A DNA stretch of 64,000 nt from Atopsyche davidsoni. Lineage: Eukaryota; Arthropoda; Insecta; Trichoptera; Hydrobiosidae. A model generated the notes under the pieces. The model was not told the origin of the DNA, searched no databases, and was given only the letters and a program-made list of their open reading frames with translations. This document shows positions 54,611 through 64,000 of this stretch, one piece after another. A program made the translations under genes and the position numbers. The stretch spans positions 1,426,001 through 1,490,000 of the forward strand of contig JAILWY010000012.1 of NCBI GenBank assembly GCA_022113835.1. The letters run 5' to 3'. Every line of letters begins with the position of its first letter. Positions within the stretch are counted from its first letter, which is position 1.

Positions 54611-56859
54611 CTACAAGTGAAATAAACGTAGTCTCCAAAACCACTTGGTTTTATTTTATCATAATAAATGAAGTATTACAAAATAAATACCAGTTCCATT
54701 AATTAATGGTGAAATTTTACTGCAGTAAAAATATATAAATCTTATCTATCGTTTTATTTGTATTAAGTATAAGAGACTTCCGAACTTTTGTTTCGTCTTT
54801 TGAACTTTGACTTCGTCTAATAAAAATGCAGCTTACTATAAACCAAAATAAGTCATTCGAGGTTGCCTCAATGTAGCCGGAGAATTTAAGAGTGAAATCT
54901 GTTTTTATTAATTATCACTACCAATACAGACTGTTTAAAATTCGCATTAAATTTTTAACAAAATTGCTGTATGTATAAATAATATTTTCAGTCTCTTCAT
55001 TCGGATAATAGCATGAATTTTGAGACACCTCGTATAATTGCCTTTGCGCCAAATTCAAGGCAACTTTCCATTAAACTTTATCCATAAAATAAACGATAAC
55101 CCTATTACGGAGGTAAATTTAAACCAAATAATAAAAAAAGAATCCTTTTACGGGAATTTTTTTTATGTAAAATTTAATTACGGAAAGTTTGACAGCAGCT
55201 GTCAAAGCAAAGTTTCGGCAAATTAACCGCCGGTTGTTAAATTCGGCTCAACTCTCCTGTTAACTTTTTGTTTTAACGCCCCAGACGAGGGCCATTGACA
55301 GTATTGATGAAATTATTAGCGTTAACTCTGAACCTCCCCCCGGAGCACGGAAATACTCCCGTGATTTGCATCACGAGATTTATAATTGTGCTGTAACTTT
55401 GGTGTGTAAATAATTATAGAATACGTTGTTGAAGATTGCATGCAAAATATTTATCTAAATAAAAAAAACTATGCATAACAATAACCAAAAGTAGTCTGTA
55501 TTGGATATTTCCAGAAGAATTATCTATGAAAATATTTTGTTTCGGGAGTTCTTTGATCTTGTTTCAGCTTTAAGGCGAGGTCGAATTTTTTTGGTAAATA
55601 TATTCAGGTTGCAAAGAACTTTTTCTTTTCGGTATTTTATTTCAACAAAAAAAGTGTATTTAACTATTAATATGTGTTTCTTGATACAAAAAATAAAAAT
55701 ATAACATTTACTCATTTACAAAAGTCTGAACTGATGATCACAATAGAGAGGTATGAGTTTTGAAAAAAAAATAATAGAAATGTTTATTCGCGAAGACAGA
55801 AAAAATATATTTATTTTAATAAACATAGGAGGGGTTCGAGCCCTTAAAAATTTGTATTCACAATAAAGCAACGGAGAATGAAACGCAGACCTAAAATTCA
55901 ATAATAAAATTAGTAAATAATAGTCGTCATTTTCCTGAAGTTGGAACAATTTCTTATACGTTTTATAGATTGTCCCGAAAAATCACTAAATTTCCGGCCT
56001 CATGCGTCCATATATTAAAGTGAGTTTGGTATATATTATAGTATATATTATTTCCAACCAATTGAGCTGGATCGAACCTTTCTCAAGTGGTTTATTTTTA
56101 CTACAATCGTAGTAAAATTGACAGAAAAAAAACAAAAATACATCGCTATTGAGAATTTTTTTTTGATCATTTTACAAAGAAAGACAACAAATATGGATAA
56201 TCTAATAATTAGAAAATGACGATTTTATACCTTTGTAAGGCCTTTTCAAACTGTTTAACAACTAACGAAGGTCTTGAATGGGGAAAACGCTCATGAATGA
56301 GTTTTACTTCAGTTTATAATTTTTATTAATATAATGAGGTGTAAGCAAAATGATCTATCCGAAATATTATTTTTAAATCGCATGTTTGCACAAAGAGTAT
56401 AAACCTCTATAAAATAATTCATTTTAAAATTTACACCCACTCAGTGTATCCGTGAATCACAAATTTTAATTTTACAGTAAAATTAATTGTTTATTGAAAA
56501 GTTCTTCATCATTTTGACTATGCATGCTTTATGACTTCATTGACTTGTGATTGATTTGGATACATCGCAGATGTTGAGGCCTGCGCTGCTCCATTATTAG
56601 AATGATGCTCATGGTCTCATTTTGTTTTTTCTGGTCTTCTGGAGATGATGCAAATACACTTACGGCTTATTTTCAATCTGACATCTGTTTTCCACATCAG
56701 TCAGTATTGCAGCCATTTGCAGCAGAACTCGGCGGCCGATGAAACGGGAATCGCTTTTAAAGTATCATTTCATGAAAATGAAAATCAAATGCTTTTCTTT
56801 TATATACCCGTGGCATGAAAATCAATTGCGATCTAGGCTTATTTAAATTAATAAATTTA
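54611..56859. other. Intergenic, AT-rich
   Basis: No gene or bounded repeat recognised. Confidence 0.5.
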
Positions 56860-57144
56860 ATTATTACTAATATGATTAGGTACATTAGTTCATATATAGA
56901 ATATGATTTCAAAGAAACTCTCAGAAAAATATCATCGTGATTTTTGATTCATATGTAGAGTATGATTGGTAAAAATTCTCGATAAACGGATGTGATTCGT
57001 TAGCACAAGGGTTAGTACACCGGTCATGTAAACCAGGAGATGTGGGTTCAAATCCCACACAAATCACGATGATATTTTTCTGAGAGTCTCTTTGAAATCA
57101 TCTTCTATATATGAACTAATGTGCCTAATCATATTAGTAATAAT
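56860..57144. mobile_element. Foldback element enclosing a tRNA-like sequence (copy A)
   Basis: Arms of about 80 bp (56860-56940 and 57065-57144) are inverted copies of each other, including CTCTCAGAAAAATATCATCG and CTAATATGATTAGG. The tRNA-like segment lies between them and ends in the right arm. The right flank (TACGCATCTGATTGAC) matches that of copy B. It looks like a tRNA-bearing repeat that became an inverted duplication, or a MITE that captured a tRNA. Confidence 0.75.
56992..57067 (+). repeat. tRNA-like sequence inside the foldback element
   Basis: GTGATT...AATCAC closes an acceptor-like stem. TTAGCACAAGGGTTAG is an A-box-like D arm, CCGGT/ACCAG a weak anticodon stem, and GTGGG-TTCAAAT-CCCAC a perfect T arm with B box GGTTCAAATCC. 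Position 33 of the anticodon loop is A rather than U, so a working tRNA is unlikely. Confidence 0.7.
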
Positions 57145-58497
57145 ATAATAAACCCGTAATGGGTAATAAATACGCATCTGATTGACCAATCCATAAATAG
57201 ATATAATAAATTTAATTTATATAAAATGTTTACAGAGACTACTAGATTAAAAAAAACGTGGGTAGACTTTTATTTATTGCATTTTTATTCTTCTGAGTAT
57301 GAAGGCGACTTTTCGATGTTTCGCTGAATAAAATAAAATATACAGATCATTCATATACATATATTTTTAACAGTTTGATACGTTAATTATGCTAGCTGTA
57401 TTTTTTAAACCAAAGTAACAATTAAAATATACAAAATATCGCTTATTAAAAATTTAGCGGAAATTTGTAAATATTTCTTAATTCTCAGATAATTAAGTTG
57501 ATAATTATCTTCAGTATTCTCGCTTTATAAATAATACCAAGACAATCTCCATTCGTATACGCGGAATAAAGATAACAAGTAGTTTTATCTAAATACCTGT
57601 TCCACAGGTAGAGTATTATGACTAATTGGAGCTAGAACAATAGGTGGAAGCTGTGATAAAACTAGTGAATTTTAAAAATACATTTTATTTAAATAATAAG
57701 ACACATATTCATTAAAGTATTAATAACACTCAAACTGGGAAAAGAGATATGTTCAATGTTTTAAATATTTCATTTTTAATAATCTCACAGTAACGTCATT
57801 TACTTTCTGTCGAGAAGTACACAGTTTGTACTTTATGGATATAAGCATGACTTTTGAATTACCATGTATCAAATGTGTATTTACTAAGTTGAAAGCTTCT
57901 CAAAGAGAACTAAACGGGTCTATTTCATACACTCGTAAAGGCAAACTGTATATTTACGTTCACAGTTAAGCAAACTACCAATCTAAAAACAGCGAGTCTA
58001 GAGTACGAAATATCCATAATAATACATTTATGGATGAAACCGTGCGAGCTGCGGAAAGAAAGGTAGAAGGGAACCGGAAATAAAGCAGGGTTTTTAGTGT
58101 TCTGCAGCCAGGAACAAAAGCCGCCCCCATCCCTCAGGTGGACCCCCTGGATGCACGGCCCGGATAGATCCAGCAGCGGATAAACCAGATTTACGACATC
58201 CCGCCTCAGACCGAGGAGGCTCTGCTCCGCGTGCTGTTTCCAGCGGGACATGCAAATTCAGGCTGCACAGCCGAGGATTTATTGAATGGAGAAACTGTAA
58301 AAGTAGTCCCCGCGAAGCTTACGGGCGTTTGTTGGCTCGGAGGCAGTGGGTGTTATACACTGCGTGCCCTGGAAAGGTTGCTGCAAACACGGTAGACATA
58401 GCAAGCATAGCAGACACAGCAGAGAACAAGTGTCGAGTGACAGGGTCGACTGAAATTCCTCCCCTGAATAAAAATAATTAAGAAATTCAATGTACTT
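57145..58497. other. Intergenic with one GC-rich patch
   Basis: AT-rich to about 58020. The GC-rich patch 58020-58260 carries a 108-codon minus frame starting MSRWKQHAEQSLLGLRRDVV. I do not recognise it; it might be an exon of a minus-strand gene. Confidence 0.4.
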
Positions 58498-59060
58498 GAG
58501 AGTACTTGGTGGAATTCCATTTTAATATTTTTGAGTAAAATACTTGAGTGATTTTCCACATGTTCGGTTTTATTAGTGACCGGTTTCGCCAACCTTTCAC
58601 GTTGGCATTATCAAACAGAGTGAGAATTTATATAATAATAAGCAATTAGGTAAACAATTGTTAGAGGGAGAGGTTCTTTACTACGCAAAAACCTATTATT
58701 TACAGATAAACACACTACAAGACAAATCCCAACACAGGATAACTGCTGCAACACCCCAAAGCCACTACTTTAGATAATTACCCCATTAATATAAAAACAT
58801 TTGTTCACAAAAATTTGCAATTATATAGAATTCTCCACTTGTCAGGTACATCAAAATCACATTAGCCCTTACCACCTGACAATCACTCTCTCTCTTTCCA
58901 ACAACCTCTCCCTCTAACAAATGTTTACCTAATTGCTTATTATTATATAAAATCTCACTCTGTTTGATAATGCCAACGTGAAAGGTTGGCGAAACCGGTC
59001 ACTAATAAAACCGAATATGTGGAAAATCACTCAAGTATTTTACTCAAAAATATTAAAATT
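58498..59060. mobile_element. Foldback element, family F1, copy 3 (most complete)
   Basis: Terminal inverted repeats run from about 58519 to 58675 and from about 58905 to 59059 (roughly 155 bp, a few mismatches). They enclose about 230 bp of noncoding sequence shared with copy 2. The right arm contains TTGATAATGCCAACGTGAAA, then GGTTGGCGAAACCGGTC: a 6-bp stem (GCCAAC/GTTGGC) between TTGATAA and GAAA. The left flank GAGAGTACTTGGTGGAATTC is shared with copies 1 and 2, so the element is asymmetric beyond the palindrome. Confidence 0.8.
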
Positions 59061-59865
59061 AATTAACTCATCAGCTATGCATGAATTATATAAAAAATAT
59101 ATTTATCACTCAAGTCATCAATCAGCTATGCTTGACTTCTACAAAAAAAAACTTTTATTTTATCATTAGCAAAAGGCTTACAATTTGACAAATGTATTTC
59201 AAGATCGATAAAATAAAAACGAATAGACCGCAGAGGGCCTTCAGATAGATCACGGAGCGATCAATTTGATTTTATAGTCCAAAAAACGTGGCCGTTTTTG
59301 GGTCCTCGCCCCGCCCCTACCGGCCCGGTTTCGCCCCCTCCCGGAGCATCATCAGTCATGGACAAGTGCCGTTTATCTGAAAAGCGATTGATCTCAAACC
59401 GCGCCGCCGTCGGGCAACACTTCAGGATTTCGCGAACTTCATTCCGACTTCTTAAACTAAACTCCGCCGTCTGCGTGTCTTAAATATTGATTTATCTTCA
59501 GCGGTGTTTCTTTAAGAAAACAAAAAAATATTTATTTAAATTTAAACTGAAGAAAATCGTGTAAATTTTCCATGTTATCGATTTGCTTTTCACACTTCTT
59601 TAAAGATATATATTTATATGTAGGATTACAAATTAGTATTCCAAGCATCGTGAAGGTGTGTATATCACGAAGATATTTCCATGCATGGACTGCATGCCGT
59701 ATGTATTTAAAACTACGATACAATCCTGTCGTTAGCGTATAGGCAAAGATAAAACACACATAAATATTATGAAAAGCAAGATTCCGTACTCTATAATTTT
59801 CATTCACAAATCAGTTCTCGTGGCATCTGGCAATAAAGTCTGGAAATATAACTTTAATTACTTGC
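59061..59865. other. Intergenic
   Basis: No gene recognised. A GC-richer patch at 59285-59430 has no coding motif I recognise. Confidence 0.5.
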
Positions 59866-59934
59866 CGGAATCATCACAGGCGATGACCAGCTCCAGGGTC
59901 CGACTCCTGGCCTCCAGGTCCTGCCATCGACTGC
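59866..59934 (-). CDS. Candidate internal exon, gene unknown
   Basis: The minus strand reads TTAATTGCAG|GC, then in one frame SRWQDLEARSRTLELVIACD, and ends at CCG|GCAAGT, a consensus GC donor. The 69-nt island is GC-rich within AT-rich DNA and its peptide looks like a helical coiled-coil or spectrin-repeat segment. No neighbouring exon was identified. Confidence 0.3.
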
Positions 59935-62900
59935 CTGCAATTAAAGACCATATATTGAATATCTCCAATGATGCTTAGTTAATCTAAAAAGGTTCCTTAT
60001 ACAGGGTGCTCAACTTGATCATAAAAAAAATAATTTTGATCATGTATTGGATTTGAATAGCGGTACTACTTTTTTTTTGTTGATATTTTTAAAAAATATT
60101 TTAGTTGAAAACAAGGAATTGACGTTTAAGATGTTGACAATCTGACTAAAATTTTTGACTCAAAGCCGTTTATATTTAAAAAAAAAATAATCTGCAATTA
60201 ATTGTGGGTCTATGAGTTTCAAAGCATGATGTTCGTATTGCTCTATAATTAACATGACTTCCTTGTTTATATAAGGAGCAGATCAATATTTTAATAGCGT
60301 ACCTTCGTACGCATGGAGTCATATCCGTCGATATTCCAGGTCGCCGGACGATTGTTGGAGTCGGGATGATTGGATGTATAATTGAAAGGCCATTATGATT
60401 CAACCGGCCGAAGAGCGGCGCCGCGCCCTACACGCTCCGCCAATAGCGACTAAGCGCCCAGTGGCTCCCAACCTTCAAGCACACGGATAATTTACCCATT
60501 AAGGACATCAGTGGTGTCAAATTATTTATTATTAAATATATCCGTAATGCAATAGTGAAATGGTTATGGAGGGATCTGTTCTGGGAGTACCTTGGGTGGA
60601 GGCTATGGCTTCTGTTTCTGCAGCGAGTATCAGATCTAAATGGCAAAGCTTTAAGAGCTTATGGTAATATTATTGGGCAGCATGCGAAATTTCAGGGTAG
60701 AAGAACCCGGGGACCCACTACAGTATTAACCCGAAAAAAGACATGAATGGACAAAGATATATTCAGTGAGTGAAAGAAACATCATCGCGACTGTTTTGTG
60801 TATAGTGCTCTATAGCTTAAAAAATTACAATTATCATTGTGCATGGAATTGCAGTCACAATGTGTCTAGTTTGATGGCTGTTTCTATAAGTTTTTGATTG
60901 TTATTTAACAAAACATATTAAACAGGATGTTATAGAAAGAAGACTTCGTCTGAAATATTTTAACAGTCACAGTTAATTTAATCGTTAAAATAAATTGTAT
61001 ACACTACAGGGTCTAAATATTTAAGGAAGTTATCTTCGAGTATAAATCACCTAATTTATCTTCAGTGGAATATGCCACATTTTATCTTGCAATAAATATA
61101 AGTTATTTGCTGCAGCAATACGTGGACTGCAATTCCATGCCGAAGAGCCCAACCTTCGGCAGAAATGCATTCGCATTCTGCATTGAGCTGCACTGTCAAT
61201 ATTATGCAGTTGTCGTGGAATGGACATTATAGATCTTTACGACTGCAAGTTGTTAAATTTCTGTGTTACATTTATAGGCTATTTCGTGAACTTACGACTT
61301 GTGTCGAAATTGAAAATGCAGATAATAAAAGGATATGTATACAAAGAGTACTTCATGTTCTATTTTATATTAACAATACGAAAATTATTTTAAAAAACCA
61401 GTGGTCGAATAACAAACATGATAGCAACTTTTTTTTAGGTTATATTTATATTACTGCTTACCAAATATGAGGTTTCGAGCTCTAACCCAGAAAAAAAACA
61501 ACGTTTTTTAAAATCAGCTGGACACAGTCGCAATTACTTTTCTCTCACTTCCGTTTCCCGAATCTTACAAAGTACAATGGTAGAAAGATCTTTCTTTCAG
61601 ATAATTCGATCGTCTCCAGCCAGATGACTTTACATAAGAAAAATAAAAAAAAAATCAAGAGTGAGATATCTTTTTTTTCTCTGTAAACCATTGTTTTCAA
61701 GTGGCGCATCTTTTTCAGTCGAACGTTGAGGCCTGATTTTTTTTATTCTACCTACTCGCCAGATTCACAAAAGTGTTACATCACCAGATTAGTGGAGCAC
61801 CCTGTGAAATCAATAAATCAACTGAACTTCACGTTGGCTTGAGATAAACACGAGTTGTTTTCATGAACTAAATTTTGTTACCTTGGATCCAGCTTTTGGT
61901 ATTGCATAACGCCAATAATGTACCATAACATGCCAAGTTTGCAGATAAATCGAAATTTATTTTTGAGATACCTTTCCTCAGAACAGGTTTCATGGTTTTC
62001 TTAGGGTGAATAGTGAAGTGATTTCCGCAGATTTATATTCCTTCTGCATATATTTTTATATTCCTTCTGCATTAGTTTACAGAAACATAAATTTGAGTCT
62101 TCCTGCATCTACAAAGTACTTCCAGAACAAATCACTTTCACAATCATTCCATGTCTACTACTCCATTGTTTAATTTTTTTAATGAAGATTAATTTAACGT
62201 TAAAATTTATTTAATTTAAAAAAAATTGATTCGATTACTTTGACGTGGTTTTAGTTTGAATAACTCATCTTTCTCCAATAGTACTACAGCGTATGATACG
62301 AGGAATTCTGAATAATGATAGAGAAGTTTATGTGTACTCCTCTGTCACATGGAATGAGGCATTATTTGTCTGTACTCTCCTGTCACACGAAATGGGGCAT
62401 TATTTGTCTCGTATCGAGCTCCGACGTGAATATTTGCGATATTTCGGGCGATTCTTTCCTTCGCTCATTCTTCACGATCCATTGCAGTTCTTTGTCCAAA
62501 ATTCAGAATTTCCCAGATACTTCTTTTTTATCTTTTTTGCTGGCGATTGCAGGAGCAATATATTACAATGGTAAACGATAAAAATAAATAACGATTGTTT
62601 CACGAAACGTATATGAAAAGTTGCGATTGAAAATATAATCGAATTTTATTTTATGATATATGTTTTTTTCGTTTATCGATATGGCATTTTGATTCTTGAG
62701 CGAAACGCTATTATATGGGCACTTATTATATTGAAAACGATATTTTGACAATGCAACACGACGTTGCTTGGCGACACTGCTTTATTATTTTATTTCGACA
62801 ACCCCAAGAGCAAACAGTCTGTTTTATGAAAAGAACATATTATTAATTTTTATTCTACGAACGGTTAGCGTCGAACTCACATCCAGTTATGGAAAATTAA

Positions 62901-64000
62901 GTTAAACTAACTTTCTGAAAACCCTTCGCTTACGGAATATGTTTTTTCCAGTCGTTGCTTTTATCCAAAGCCCTATTAGGACAACTTACAGATGTTGCAG
63001 ATTTAATAGGCTCTATTCGCTTATGAAAACCCAGCATCCACACATAGAAGCTTATAATGAAATTTTTCAAGATTTAAAATTGATTGTTTGGCAAATGAGT
63101 TTTGTACTTGCAACCGAGATATAATGGTCCGTATTTTACTGTTTGCCTTTGTTCTCTGTGAAAAAAGGACGTTCAAGTTAAAAAAATAAACCATTCATTA
63201 TAATTAAATGTCGGGAGCTCCACTAAGTAGCAGCTTACATTTTTAGGGATTAAGTTGTTAATTAAATAGACGGAAATAGACGCGGGACTCGCTGGTAAAC
63301 TTTTTTTTAAGGGAGTTTGTTTTGTCGGCTTTGATCTTTGAATTCGCCACGAAAAACAAAGGAGATAAATAAAACAGCACGCTTTTATACAATAAAATAT
63401 AATCTGACCGGCCTAAAAATATTTTAATGCTTGAATTATATTATATTTAATCGAATTAAGTTTAATATGTGATAATGGTGAAAGTGATATATAAGCGTTA
63501 TTTACTTCGTTCCCGTCTGTGTGCTCAAAGTTGAGAGTCGCGATTTTGTTACACAACTTTCCTAAGGAGTATCATCTTTTAGTCCTCACGTTACAGTTGA
63601 GTTTCTTTGATAGAGATACAAGTAGTATCTCTTAAAAAGAAGTATCTCTGTCTTCAATGTAGCTCCGTTTTTCGGTGATCTTTCATGGACCTGAAAAGTT
63701 TCCTGTAATAAAAAGTTTTTTTCCTCCCTACCGAGACCTAAGAGATTCTTTAGGAGCAAAACAATGATAGTTTCGTGTCGAAATCTTTCAAAGAAAACAC
63801 ACTTATTTAATGACCAATTTTACTATCAATGATTTAACAATAATCAGATCTTATTCAGATATATTGAATATTCAGTTAAATTAATATTTCTCTGAAAAAA
63901 TTGCTGTTGCCGACTTCTAAAGTTGGTGTGGTGAAGTCTGTATCACGTATTAGCTGTTAGAGTGTATTCAACAAATATAGACTACAACAAGAACATTTAT
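59935..64000. other. Intergenic, AT-rich to the window end
   Basis: No gene recognised. It holds CAGTGGCTCCCAACCTT at about 60452 (a lone hAT-like terminal repeat) and a perfect 16-bp inverted repeat GCATGGAATTGCAGTC at 60841-60856 / 61125-61140. A two-copy tandem repeat of about 39 bp lies at 62334-62410. Confidence 0.5.
62334..62410 (+). repeat. Two-copy tandem repeat, about 39 bp
   Basis: TACTCCTCTGTCACATGGAA followed by TGAGGCATTATTTGTCTG is repeated directly with six or so differences (CTGTCACACGAAATGGGGCA). A small local duplication in noncoding sequence. Confidence 0.6.

Noticed and set aside
58978..59169. Open frame starting MKGWRNRSLIKPNMWKIT, also seen inverted near 2.2 kb
   Set aside because: It is a reading through the arm of foldback family F1; the recurrence reflects the repeat, not a protein.
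1..64000. CRISPR arrays, bacterial operons, phage or viral genes
   Set aside because: Introns, poly(A) signals and transposon types are eukaryotic. No regularly spaced direct repeats with unique spacers and no viral protein motifs were seen.

Overview
This is an insect nuclear genome segment. It is AT-rich, with GC-rich coding exons, GT-AG introns, AATAAA poly(A) signals, and Helitron, mariner, hAT and LINE remnants. The order of insect cannot be fixed from the sequence.

Region 1 (1-7948) is upstream of the main gene. It is AT-rich DNA broken by GC/CpG-rich islands that carry short tandem repeats and CRE-like TGACGTCA sites. One foldback repeat lies at about 2.1-2.3 kb. I found no coding gene here; it probably holds promoter or 5'-UTR sequence.

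Region 2 (7949-25514, + strand) is one gene read almost completely. It is the insect p160/SRC steroid-receptor coactivator taiman (tai). I joined 17 coding exons by hand. All phases agree and give 3,900 nt, i.e. 1,299 residues plus stop. The protein has an N-terminal bHLH, a PAS region, eight LxxLL nuclear-receptor boxes, a long glutamine tract and a conserved C-terminal LLQKLL end. Unusual details are a GC-AG intron, an LxxLL box split by an intron, an in-phase 201-nt optional exon, a short overlapping uORF and hairpins inside late introns. One of these hairpins (24766-24849) has the size and shape of a pre-miRNA. A 3' UTR follows, with a large AT minisatellite and a GC-rich stem-loop downstream.

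Region 3 (about 28-64 kb) is mostly transposon-derived. It holds a two-exon FLYWCH zinc-finger gene (- strand), a LINE tail, a broken mariner, a complete hAT MITE with an 8-bp target duplication, and a Helitron whose two ends can be read directly. The Helitron keeps an intact 739-residue Pif1-like helicase but has lost its Rep nuclease. Two further repeat groups stand out. One is a set of palindromic elements with a shared 'TGA(W)(R)A - stem - GAAAC' core, like the hammerhead-type ends of Penelope-like elements. The other is a foldback family with a tRNA-like sequence inside. A few GC-rich islands with splice-site context may be exons of unidentified genes.
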